The notes beneath the pieces are model-generated. The model searched no databases. It was given only the letters and a program-made list of their open reading frames with translations, and was not told the origin of the DNA. A program made the translations under genes and the position numbers. Positions 1 to 9,745 of a stretch of 64,000 nucleotides of DNA are shown here, piece by piece (position 1 is the stretch's first letter; the number at the start of each line of letters is the position of its first letter). This DNA is from Balaenoptera acutorostrata (Eukaryota; Chordata; Mammalia; Artiodactyla; Balaenopteridae). Location: contig NC_080073.1 of the NCBI RefSeq assembly GCF_949987535.1, positions 25,974,116 to 26,038,115 of the forward strand, given 5' to 3'.

Positions 1-310
1 AAATGCAAACACTGAGCATTACATAGGGTATTTTTTCAGTTTTTTCTATATTAAAATAGCTTTATCAATCTTTTTTGATTATGAAAATTTTCTCCAAAGC
101 TAATGGGTGAACAAGTGTTGTTCTATGATAATATTTTCATTAATTCACAGAAAAAGGTGAAGAATGGGGGGGGGTGACGTATATTAAACTAAATTCAATC
201 AGTTTAAAGAATATTTCTCTTTTTTTCTGATGTTTCACTTTGATTTTTTTGTCTGTTTTTGTTTTTTGAGGTGCTTGCTCAGTTAAGTTTCTTGTACTTG
301 CAGCAAGGTG
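1..310. other. AT-rich sequence, no feature recognised
   Basis: There is no usable reading frame or recognised repeat. A run of nine G at 166-174 is the only compositional oddity. The poly(T) start of the antisense L1 follows. Confidence 0.6.
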
Positions 311-1080
311 TTATTTTTTTAAATTTTTATTGAAGTTTAGTTGATTTACAGTGTTGTGTTAGTTTCAGGTGTACAGCAAAATGATTCAGTTTTATATATA
401 TTCCTTTTCAGATTCTTTTCCCTTATAGGTTATTTCAAAATGTTGTGCATAGTTTCCTGTGCTATACAGTAGGACCTTATTGTTTATTTTATGTATAGTA
501 GTGTGTATCTGTTATTCCCAAACTCCTAATTTATCCCTCCCCCACCTTTCCCCTTTCATAACCATAAATTTGTTTTCTATGTCTATGGGTCTATTTTTGT
601 TTTGTATATAAGTTCATTTGTATCACGTTTTTTTCAGATTCCACATCTAAGCAATGTCATATGATATTTGTCTTTCTCTCTCTGGCTTGCTTCACTTAGT
701 ATGATAATCTCTAGTTCCATCCGTGCTGCTGCATATGGCATTATTTCATTCTTTATTATGACTGAGTAATATTCCATTGTGCAATATATGTATACCACAC
801 CTTCTTTATCCACTCATCTGTTGATGGACATTTTAGGTTGTCTTGGCTGTTGTAAATAGTGCTGCAATGAACATTGGGGTGCATGTATCTTTTCAAATTA
901 TGGTTTTCTTCAGACATATGCCCAGGAGTGGGATTGCAGGATCATATGGTAACTCTGTTTTTAGTTTTTTAAGGAAACTCTGTACTGTTCTCCATGTGGC
1001 TGTACCAATTTACATTTCCACAAACAGTGTAAGAGGGCTCTCTTTTCTCCATACCCTCTCCAGCATTTATTATTTGTAGA

Positions 1081-1205
1081 CTTTTTTTTTATTTTGCGCC
1101 GAATCATGTGGCGTGCGGGATCTTAGTTCCCTGACCAGGGATCAAACCCACACTCCCTGCAGTGGAAGTATGGAGTCTTAACCACTGGACCACCAGGGAA
1201 GTCCC
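1081..1205 (-). mobile_element. CHR-1-type SINE inserted in L1
   Basis: This is a tRNA-derived SINE in minus orientation. Its T-rich tail starts at 1081 and the complement of its head (ccaccagggaagtccc) ends at 1205. The B-box region (ctgaccagggatcaaaccc) is recognisable. It is flanked by a perfect 13-bp TSD, tattatttgtaga, at 1068-1080 and 1206-1218. L1 sequence continues across the site when the SINE and one TSD copy are removed. At about 125 bp it is shorter than the other CHR-1 copies here. Confidence 0.9.
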
Positions 1206-1284
1206 TATTATTTGTAGATTTTTGATAATGGCCACTCTGACAGATGTGAGGTGATACCTCTTTGTAGTTTTGATTTGCATTTCT

Positions 1285-1741
1285 CTAATAATTAGTGATG
1301 TTAAGCATCTTTTCCTGTGCCTTTGGCCCTCTCTGTATGTCTTCTTTGGGCAAATGTCTATTTAGATCTTCTGCCCATTTTTTGATTGGGTTGTTTGTTT
1401 TTTTTATGTTGAGCTGTTTGAGCTGTTTGTATATTTTGGAGATTAATCCCATGTTAGTTGCAATTTTTGCAAATATTTTTCTCCCAATCCGTAGGTTGTC
1501 TTTTTGTTTATGGTTTCTTTTGCTGTGCAAAAACTTTTAAGTTTATTAGGTCCCATTTGTTTATTTTTATTTCCATTACTCTAGGAGATGGATCCAAAAA
1601 TATGTTGTTGCGATTTATGTCAAAGAGTGTTCTGCCTATGTTTTCCTCTAGGGGTTTTATAGTATCCGGTCTTAAATTTAGATCTTTAATCCATTTTGAG
1701 TTTATTTTTGTGTGTGGTGTTTGTGAGTATTCTAATGTCAT
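1285..1741 (-). pseudogene. L1 ORF2 C-terminal region, frameshifted
   Basis: Two overlapping minus-strand frames (1508-1741, then 1285-1530) carry successive pieces of the ORF2 region downstream of the reverse transcriptase. The first contains [13 protein letters not shown] and the second [19 protein letters not shown] and [16 protein letters not shown], all typical of mammalian L1 ORF2. The frame change between 1508 and 1530 shows a small indel, so no continuous product is possible. Confidence 0.82.
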
Positions 1742-2052
1742 TCATTTACATGTAGCTGTCCAGTTTTCCCAGCATCACTTATTGAAGAGACTGTCTTTTC
1801 TCCATTGTATATTCTTGCCTCCTATGTTGTAGATTAATCGACCATAGGTACGTGGGTTTATTTCTGGGCTTTCTATCGTGCTCCATTGATCTATATTTCT
1901 GTTTTTGTGCTAGTACCATATGTTTTGATTACTATCACTTTGTAGTATCGTCTGAAGTCAGGGAGCCTGATTCTTCCAGCTTTGTTTTTCTTTCTCAAGA
2001 TTGCTTTGGCTATTTGGTGTCTTTTATGTTTCCATACAAATTTTTAATTTTT

Positions 2053-2880
2053 TTATTCTAGTTCTGTGAAAAATGCCATTGTTAAGTTGATAGGGATTAC
2101 ATTGAATCTGTAGATTGCCTTGGGTAGTGTAGTCATTTTGACAGTATTGATTCTTCTAATCCAAGAACATGGTATATCTCTCCATCTGTTTGTGTCATCT
2201 TCGATTTCTTTTATCAGTGTCTTATAGTTTCTGGAGTACACGTCTTTTTCCTCCTTGGGTAGGTTTATTCCTAGGTATTTTATTCTTTTTGATGAGATGA
2301 TAAATGGGATTGTTTCCTTAATTTCTCTTTCTGATCTTTCATTGTTAGTGTATAGGAATGCAAGAGTTTTCTGTGTATTAATTTTGTATCCTGCAACTTT
2401 ACCAAATTCTTTGATGAGCTCTAGTAGTTTTCTGGTAGCACCCTTAGGATTTTCTATGTATAGCATCATGTCATCTGCAAACAGTGATGGTTTTACTTTT
2501 TCTGTTCCAATTTGGTTTCCTTTTACTACTTTTTCTTCTCTGATTGCCGTGGCTAGGACTTCTAAAACTATGTTGAATAAAAATGGTGAGAGTGAACATC
2601 CTTGTCTTGTTCCTGGTCTTAGAGGAAATGCTTTCAGCTTCTCACCACTGAGTATGATGTTAACTGTGGGTTTGTCATATATGGCCTTTATTATGTTGAG
2701 GTGTGTTCCCTCTATGTCCACTTTTTGGAAAGTTTTTATCATAAATGGATGTTGAATTTTATCAAAAACTTTTTTTGCATCTATTGAGATCATATGGTTT
2801 TTATTCTTCAATTTGTTAGTGTGGGTATCACACTGATTGATTTGCGTATATTGAAAAATCCTTGCATCTATGGGATACAT
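2053..2880 (-). pseudogene. L1 ORF2 reverse-transcriptase fragment
   Basis: This 275-codon open stretch encodes the central reverse-transcriptase domain of L1 ORF2p, the enzyme that copies L1 and SINE RNA at nicked chromosomal DNA. The palm motif [10 protein letters not shown] is at residues 31-40, motif [13 protein letters not shown] at about 92-103, the catalytic FADDM at 134-138, and the thumb-side KYLGINL at 201-207. A full ORF2p is about 1,270 residues, so this is roughly a fifth of it. The first 30 residues diverge from the family, and the frame ends at a premature stop before the connection to the C-terminal region. The methionine is a chance start inside the old frame. It is a dead fragment with an intact-looking catalytic core. 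Confidence 0.9.
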
Positions 2881-3192
2881 CCCACTTGATAATGGTGTAT
2901 GATCCTTTTAATGTATTGTTTGCTGGTATTTTGTTGAGGATTTTGCATCTATGTTCATCAGTAATATTGACCTCTAATTTTCTTTTTTTGTGGTATCTTT
3001 GGTTTTGGTATCAGGGTGATGGTGGCCTCATAGAATGAGATCGGAAGTGTTCCGTTCTCTGCAGTTTTTGGAATAGTTTGAGAAGGATAGGTGTTAACTC
3101 TTTTTCAAAAGTTTAGTAGAATTCTTGCCTCTTTGATTTTCAGGTTTGTTTTAAATGATTCCTCTTTTAAGGAAGTCATGGTGATATTAAAC

Positions 3193-3401
3193 ACAGGTAT
3201 CCCCTGCTCCATGATAGTTCTCTGTATGCCACTTTGCTTTTATGAAAGACCTACATTAGTACCTGTTTTCACTAACTGAAAGAAATCCAAAGATTTTTTT
3301 TGCGTTTACGAAAAAGAAAATTGCTTCTTCACCTTACACCATTTCAGCTTGTGAAAGATTTCATAGGAAAACTCTACTCTCAGATAGCTGAGGAAACCTG
3401 T
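3193..3401. mobile_element. Small inverted-repeat DNA transposon, family unassigned
   Basis: The left end (acaggtatcccctgct) and the complement of the right end (acaggtttcctcagct) form imperfect terminal inverted repeats about 209 bp apart. The interior (acgaaa-rich, gaaagacctacattagtacc) resembles a dispersed mammalian MITE that I know by sequence but cannot name securely. There is no coding capacity, as expected for a non-autonomous element. Confidence 0.5.
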
Positions 3402-4584
3402 AGTAGTATTTATAAATGTCTTTAAACCCTGTGTAGTTCCCCAGAATTATTTTGGGTATTTTTTTCTGGCCTGTGAAATCTCAGACTCTGAGAAAGAGTG
3501 ATGTGGACCAACTGCCCATCTGAAGCTGGAATCTTGAGATTTCTCCCCGTCCCTAAGGACTCATCCAGACTCTGTTGGATTACCTCCAGAGTTGGAAAGT
3601 CACCATCATTGGTCAGCTATGACCACTGGATCATCCTTCCTTATGTCAGTGTAAAATCCTTTTCCCGGTCATGATAGGAGACATCCAATCAGCACAGTGA
3701 TCTTGAGTTTCCAAGCATTTTAAGTATAGAAAGAGGAACAGACTTACCTTCCATCTGCCTATCGCTGATTCCTTAAACTCACTAATCTGGAATTTTGTAA
3801 TAATTTGCTGTCCATCTGAAACATAGGGATGCTTCCGAAGTTAACTAGCCTTTAATTTTGGGCCCTGTCTGGACCCAAGGTTGAGTAATCAGGGATGTGA
3901 GTGTATCATTTTGTAGCAGCGTCCTCTCCCCATCCCCCAATTCCAGCCTCTCCCCTAGAATTCTTCATTTGGCTGAGAGCCCTGTAGGTTGCTCTTGCCA
4001 TTTTGGGGGAGTCAGAAGTTGAAGAAGTCAGTGTCCTCCACTCTCACAGGACCTTCAGGATTGCTGGACTTCAGCCCCCCTGCCGGACCCGGGATCTCCA
4101 AAAGACCGACAATTAGTGCACTAATGAAAACGCACAGCAGAGGGCAGTCTCATGCATAATCAAGGCTGCCTTTGTGGTGATGTCTATTAAATTGAAAAAC
4201 CCATAGAAAAGTTTCTTTAATTAGGCTGGCTTCATAAAGGAGAGAAAAATCCCTTGTTCTCCTAGAGGCCATCTTTTATGTGCAGGAAGGCTGATTTTCT
4301 TGAAGGGGTGATTTCCCTCTTCCCCTTACCCCACCCCCTCACAGCGTTGGGTCTGATTTGTGAAGTTCAACGACAGAAGGGGGTTAATTTTAGAGTAGCC
4401 TTTCTGGGTTTTGTTTATTTGTTTTTGTTTTGTTATTATTTTTTTTAAATCAAATATACAAAGTGGTAGGGACATTTGAACACAGTGCAGCCAGCCTTGC
4501 TGATTTATCAGACTATCTTAACAGCCCCCTGTTCAAAGGATTAGCCTGGAGAGGATTATTAATGCCAAACATCTGTTTTTCTTT
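3402..4584. other. Unique sequence with a possible conserved block
   Basis: No gene or repeat is recognised. The part at about 4085-4250 is compositionally balanced and carries short motifs common in enhancers: a CTCF-like site, atgcataat, and the homeodomain-type core ttaattag. This could be a conserved non-coding element, but cross-species alignment would be needed to show it. Confidence 0.4.
4133..4148 (+). promoter_or_regulatory. CTCF-like motif
   Basis: The sequence cacagcagagggcagt resembles the core CTCF consensus (CCANNAGRKGGCRS) at most core positions; the first core C is A. CTCF sites mark insulators and loop anchors. A single motif match is weak evidence for binding. Confidence 0.35.
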
Positions 4585-4690
4585 CATGTGCCAGGCACTC
4601 ACTCTGCTGAGTCTGTCTTATGCAGTATTTCATTTAATAGTCACAAAACCCCATAAGGCAGATAGGTTTGTTATTGCCATTTTCTGGGTA
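4585..4690 (-). mobile_element. MIR SINE fragment
   Basis: The sequence tgtgccaggcactc, then tttcatttaatagtcacaaaaccc and ataaggcagatagg, matches the complement of the MIR 3' half (gtgccaggcactgt, ctcatttaatcctcacaac, gaggtagg). It is ancient and diverged. A plus-strand MIR piece follows directly. Confidence 0.65.
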
Positions 4691-4714
4691 GGGAGATGGA
4701 GATGGAGATGCTGA

Positions 4715-4800
4715 GATGCAGGGAATTGCTGGGTGACCTTGAGCAAGTCACTGGATTCCTCCAGGCTTTACCTTGCTCTTCTCTGAAACAAAGGCATTAG
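4715..4800 (+). mobile_element. MIR SINE fragment
   Basis: The sequence gctgggtgaccttgagcaagtcact followed by a diverged cctc...gaaac block matches the MIR core (tgtgaccttgggcaagttactt). It lies tail to head with the preceding minus-strand MIR, so two insertions are likely. Confidence 0.55.
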
Positions 4801-6353
4801 AGTAAATAGCTTCCAAGAGCCCTATTTCCTCTAGGTTCCAGACAAAAATCAAATCAAAAGCACTGAAGCAAGACTTATCATGAAAGTGGGAAATCTTTAT
4901 TGTGCGGGGGCAGGGGTGTTATTATAATTGACAAGGAACTAAGGCTGTGCTTTTGCCATTTGTTTAAAATTTCCTAAGCTGAGCCTATGGCGCGTTGGGA
5001 ACCCAGCATTGGTTTAGATTAACAACCATAAATGTTGAAATGCTGAGCCTGGTCCAATTTTAGCAATAACCTGCCTTAGTTCCTGGGTAATGTTAAAATG
5101 GGAACTGCATGAGAGGTTCTTAAAGCTTGGCCACTTAGCATCTGCTTTGGCTCCTCCATGAAATGCAGAAGCAAAGTGTTAGCATATTGAATTATGCAAA
5201 AGAGGTGACTCTCATTTTTTTTTTTCCTGACAAAAATTTAGCAAAAAAAACCTGACTTGCCCTTCTTCCTAAAAAAAATTATCAAAAAGGAAACAGAACT
5301 TTCAGGGGCCCATCTTCTTAGATGGAAGTTTCATTCTCTAAAGCATCAGCCAACTGTCAGAAGTCTTTACTTTGAGTCTGTTCTAATGGTTTTATAGTCT
5401 TTCATACCTCTAACTGAGTTAGTTTCATACCTAACCTCTAACCAGGCCCTGGATGCTGGGTGCTACTTGGGAGGGGTGGGGTGGAGATAAGAGAGAAAAA
5501 GTTACACTAAGTGGTTCTTAAGTAAGAGTGGGTATACCTTGGTTGCATCTGAACTGGGCCGTGCACGTTATAAAAGGCAGGGGTGATTCATTTAATGTTT
5601 TCTGGGGGTGGGGGGGTGGGTTACAAATCGTGTGACTAGAAAGAATCATTTTAAAGAGAGAAAAAACTTATAGGTACCAGTGAGATGCTTTTTATTGGTG
5701 GATATATTAAGCTTTACTGTAAGAAACTGGCAGGGAAGGTCTGGGCTGGGAAAAAATAAATTCAGGAGTTATCAGCATCTTGATGGTATTTAAATCTGTG
5801 ATTGAGATCAGTTAAGGAGAGAATGGATGTAGTGCAGAGGGCTTACCCAAGGCTTGAGGCTTTGCAGTGTTTAGAGAATTTATAAGGAAAGAGAAGTCAG
5901 TGAAGGAATTAGAGAAGGGGAAAATGTGTCCTTAGATAAATATTCTGTTAGCAGAGTTTAACACACACACATGCGTGCACACATATGTACAGAAGCACTG
6001 CTAAAAGTCCTGGTTCCAGCTTTTTACAAGTGAATTCTCCCCTCCCAAATAACCTTGCCTGGCCAAGATGCTATTTTGTCAGAGGAAACAGCAGGAGCTG
6101 CTAAGCTGAGATGATGATTCATTATCTGTTAATGGTTTCCCCCTGTGGCTTTTCGTTATTCTCCCAACCCCCTACCCCCTTTTAGTGGAGTTTTCCATGT
6201 GCTAGAAAAATCTATCTCTGGAAAATATCCAGGATTCTCAAACCTTCTGGACTTTTCTTGACTCACGGAACCTGAGAACTTCTAGGCCAGTACAGAATCA
6301 GTGACTGTTAAACTGTGCATGAAATTTGGTTAACTCCACTGCATACATACTTG
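4801..6353. other. Unique sequence, no gene seen
   Basis: No coding frame or repeat family is recognised. A G-rich stretch at 5604-5620 (runs of 5, 7 and 3 G) could form a G-quadruplex. A short CA run starts at 5961. T and A runs near 5215-5280 are simple sequence. Confidence 0.5.
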
Positions 6354-7269
6354 TGATGGTTGATCTTATGTGCCAACTGGATGGGGCCATGGGGTGCCCA
6401 GAAAGTTGGTTAAACATTATTCTGGGTGTTTCTGCAAGGATGTTTTTGGGTGAGATTAACATTTAAATCAGACTTGAATAAAGCAGATTGCTCTTCCTAA
6501 TGTGGGTGGGCCTCATCTAATCAGCCGAAGGCCTGTAGAGAAGAAAAAGACCAATCCTTCCTTAAGTAAGAGAGAATGCTCCAGCTGACTACCTTCGGAT
6601 TGCATCTGCAACATCAGCTCAGCTCTTTCTTCCTGACAACCTTCAAACTGAACATGGGCCCTCCCTGGGTCCTGCTCCACTGGTCCACCCTGCAGATTTT
6701 GAACTTCTCAGCTTCCATAATTGTGTGAGCCAGTTCCTTATATAGGCATACTTCATTTTACTGTGCTTCTCAGATATTACATTTTTCACAAATTGAAGGT
6801 TTGTGGCAACCCTGTGTTGAGCAAGTCTGTTGGGGCCATTTTTCCAACAGCATTTGCTCACTTCATGTCTGTGTGTCATATTTTGGTAAGTCTCCGAATA
6901 TTTCAAACCCTCCACCAGCAAAGAGTATAACTGGGGGAAGGCTCAGATGATGGTTAGCACCTTAGCAACTAAATGTTCTTTAATTAAGGTATGTACATTT
7001 TTTTTAGACATAATGCTGTTGCACACTTAATAGACTACAGGATAGTATAACCATAACTTTTATTATGCACTGGGAAACCAAAAAATCTGTGCCACTCACT
7101 TTGTTGTGATATTCATTTTATTGCAGTGGTCTGGAACTGAACCTGCAGTATCCCTGAGTTATGCCTGTAATCAGTCAATCTCTCTCTCTCTCTCCTTCTC
7201 CCTCCCCCACCTTTCCTTCTCCCCCGCCCACCTCTCTGTATGTATTCCTATTGGTCTGTTTCTAATACA
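6354..7269 (+). mobile_element. ERVL/MaLR-like solo LTR, split by Tigger
   Basis: An LTR-like element starts with tgatggttgatcttatgtgcc and ends with ttctaataca, with TG...CA ends. Its left part is 6354-6742. It resumes at 7168-7269 with the CT-rich stretch and cctattggtctgtttct, which in intact copies follow gagccagttcctta directly. The gap is a Tigger transposon at 6743-7167. A second, more decayed copy of the same LTR lies at 34498-34959. No internal retroviral sequence is present. The superfamily assignment is from recalled similarity. Confidence 0.65.
6743..7167 (+). mobile_element. Tigger-type DNA transposon, non-autonomous
   Basis: The left end (taggcatacttcattttact) and right end (tatccctgagttatgcctg) are the Tigger (Tc1/mariner, pogo-like) terminal inverted repeats, with the family's expected TA target duplication at 6741-6742 and 7168-7169. 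The interior matches Tigger subterminal sequence (caaattgaaggtttgtggca; ccatttttccaacagcat). At 425 bp it lacks the transposase gene. It sits inside the LTR at 6354-7269 and is therefore younger. Confidence 0.85.
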
Positions 7270-7298
7270 GTTACCACTATTTACCACTATTCTAATGC

Positions 7299-7514
7299 TT
7301 TTTAAAAGTATATATTTATTTATTTATTTTGGCTGTGCCACATCTTCCTTGCGGCACACAGAATCTTCCTTGCGGCATGCGGACTCTCAGTTGCGGCCTG
7401 CAGATTCTTAGTTGCGGCATGCATGCAGGATCTAGTTCCCTGACCAGGGATCGAACCCGGGCCCCCTGCATTGGGAGCATGGAGTCTTACCCACTGGACC
7501 ACCAGGGAAGTCCC
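7299..7514 (-). mobile_element. CHR-1-type SINE
   Basis: This is a minus-strand SINE with a TTTA-repeat tail, three or four repeats of a ttgcggcatgc-like unit, the B-box region (ctgaccagggatcgaaccc), and the head complement ccaccagggaagtccc. An imperfect TSD is seen (ccactattctaatg at about 7284-7298; ccaccattctatg just after the head). A 10-bp tandem duplication, ttaccactat twice at 7271-7290, lies just outside. Confidence 0.88.
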
Positions 7515-7529
7515 TGCCACCATTCTATG

Positions 7530-7967
7530 TCTGTCTCTTTATCCACATGAACTTCAAAGGCCTAGCCAGCTGCAATCTGACTGTTGTACTGCGGAGATCC
7601 CCATTTGTTCTGGGACAGCACGAACAAGGGTGGAGGTCTTAGCACTCTCTACATCCAGTGAAGGTTTATTACACAGACCCCCATGCTGGGACCGCTGCCA
7701 TTATTAGGTGGTTATAGGATGTCTATTGGCCAGGAAGTGCTGTTTTTTCACCCCATTGTATTAATTATTTGAGCTCTGCCCAGCACAGCAATCTGCTGAC
7801 AAGCAGCCTTCTTGGATTCTTCTACATGCCTTACAGATTGCTTTCTGGAATTAGTGAACAGAAAGCAAGAGAATGAAGGACTAATATTCGGACTTCCTTT
7901 ACTTTAACAAGTGTACATTCAGTGGAGGAACCTAAAGCGTTTTTTAAGCAATATATATTCTTCGTTT
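7530..7967. other. Unique sequence, no gene seen
   Basis: No repeat or coding frame of interest was recognised between two SINEs. Confidence 0.5.
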
Positions 7968-7976
7968 TGGAAGCCA

Positions 7977-7980
<4 letters not shown>

Positions 7981-8007
<27 letters not shown>

Positions 8008-8343
8008 CTACAACTTCAGCCAATATTTCCCATTTTTTTTTTATTTTATTTTATTTTTGGCTGTGTTGGGTCTTCGGTTCGTGCGAGGGCTTTCTCCGGT
8101 TACGGCAAGTGGGGGCCACTCTTCATCGCGGTGCGGGGACCGCTCTTCATCGCGGTGCGCGGGCCTTTCACTATCGCGGCCCCTCCCATTGCGGGGCACA
8201 GGCTCCAGACGCGCAGGCTCAGTAGCTGTGGCTCACGGGCCCAGCCGCTCCGTGGCATGTGGGATCTTCCCAGACCAGGGCTCGAACCCGTGTCCCCTGC
8301 ATTAGCAGGCAGATTCTCAACCACTGCACCACCAGGGAAGCCC
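7981..8343 (-). mobile_element. CHR-2 SINE with composite tail and two 24-bp units
   Basis: This is a minus-strand CHR-2 SINE. Its TSD is tggaagccatctt (7968-7980) and tggaaaccatctt (8344-8356), with one mismatch in 13. The tail is bipartite: T25 at 7981-8005, a 27-nt non-A/T-run segment at 8006-8032, then the usual T-rich TTTTA tail next to ggctgtgttgggtc. The body has two tandem 24-bp units (8111-8134, 8135-8158) where most copies here have one. The tRNA-derived head ends at gggaagccc. ORFs through it are shadows. Confidence 0.93.
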
Positions 8344-8356
8344 TGGAAACCATCTT

Positions 8357-9473
8357 CTCATACAGCAGCTCGTTTAAACATCACAGGAATCCATAGAGGG
8401 TGCAAAACCGAGTGTTTCTCAGGGCTGAAATTTAGTCATTAGGTACCAGAATAGCTGGGCTGTGGTTACACTGTTGATTGACATTGGCACCAAACCAGTA
8501 TGGTGGTGAAGGAGGCCAGGAGTGGTGCCAGGTTCTGGGGGCAGCTGAATGGACCAAGGTGGGACCCTTGTGGCACCTGCTCCAGCACTGGCCAGGCTTC
8601 AGAGAAGGAAGCAGGGGTGGGTACTGGTGGCATTGTCAGCAGAGGCCAAGTGCAAGGTCTCTAGGTCCAGGGTATGTGGGAAGAGCTGACACCCATTCAC
8701 TGGCCAAGGTGAACCAGCAGCATCTGGGCCTCCCTCTGGCTACAACAAGGTGCTGGGAGCCAACGAGGGGCCCTCATGACTATTACTGTCCTGAGAATGT
8801 CCTTGGAAGACCTTAAGGTGGTTCCCTGTGTCATCGATGGATCAGATGCAGGCATCGTTTACTTCTGGCGAGTGCATCGAACAAAAGAGTGTGCCAACGA
8901 ACCTGAAAATCAACAAATGATTTGGAAAATTTTAGAACAATTTGAAACACAATACATGGTACAGCCTATATTATTTAGCAACTTCTGACCAGCCGTTCAC
9001 TTTTATGCACACGTATGTTATGGAGAGAAAAAAAGGAAATGCAGTTTGGAATTTCGGTGTGCATTCTTATATCAATTTAGAATAAGTTTAGTATTTTTAA
9101 TATGATCACCGAATAGTCTCACTTTACAGAAAAGGAACCAAGCCAAGTGCTGGGCTTTTTGCCCTTCCCCTCTGCTCCTTGGAGATGTATTGATTTCCTC
9201 CCTGCACAGTCTAGATTCAGAGATTGGTAGTAGCCAATCAGACCTTGCATATTGTGTCTTATCCTATGTTCTCCCTAAAAACTGTCTTAGTTAATATACA
9301 AATGGAAGAAACACTAAATTAGACTAGCCAGGCATTGAGTAAAATGTAGGCGTTTTTAGACAGAATAGTCTTCCTGTCAGGAACAAAAGAAGATTCAGAA
9401 GCTCTGAGGGTTATTTATAAATCGGGCATATGACAAGGCCGTCGAGGCTCACCTGAATAAAGAGAGGGATGGT
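8357..9473. other. Unique sequence, no gene supported
   Basis: Open frames at 8478-8816 and 8776-8988 have no recognised domain or supporting splice or start context. I treat them as chance frames. Confidence 0.45.
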
Positions 9474-9745
9474 ACACGGTAGTGGTAAAAAAATGTGATC
9501 TGTGGGACCACACAGACCTGGGATCAAGTCCTGGCTTTTCCTTTTACTCTTTGTGGACTCTTAGCCCAGTTGTGAAACTGCTGGCCTCAGTTTCCACATC
9601 TGTAAAATAGGCATCCTCATAATATCTATTGCATGGTTTACTTTAAAAATTAAGAAGAATAATTCATAGAAAGTGCTTAACAGAGAGCCCAAGACATGGT
9701 AATCGCTGAATGAGTGTTCGCCATTATTGCAATTACTGTTTGTTC
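9474..9745 (+). mobile_element. MIR SINE, near full length
   Basis: From ggtagtggtaaaaaaatgtgatctg through gacctgggatcaagtcctggc, cctcagtttccacatctgtaaaatagg and gaaagtgcttaacaga, this follows the MIR consensus in order. It is ancient and diverged. Confidence 0.85.

Larger units (their letters stand above)
312..3126 (-). mobile_element. L1 LINE, 5'-truncated, antisense, split by a SINE
   Basis: Read on the minus strand this is the 3' part of an L1 retrotransposon. The tail and 3' UTR lie at about 312-640, where the T-run and the complement of the L1 3' end (gtgttgtgttagtttcaggt) are seen. ORF2 sequence runs upstream to about 3126. Frames at 1285-1530, 1508-1741 and 2053-2880 translate to consecutive ORF2 blocks. 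A CHR-1 SINE interrupts it at 1081-1205. The element ends abruptly near 3126, where similarity to ORF2 stops, so it lacks the 5' UTR, ORF1 and the endonuclease part of ORF2. Several frameshifts and stops make it inactive. No clear TSD was found for the L1 itself. Confidence 0.93.

Noticed and set aside
7271..7290. Tandem ttaccactat as a start of a satellite
   Set aside because: Only two 10-bp copies. Likely a local slip or part of a decayed SINE target site.
8478..8988. Overlapping 112- and 70-codon plus-strand frames as a possible gene
   Set aside because: The frames overlap in different phases and neither matches a family that I recognise.
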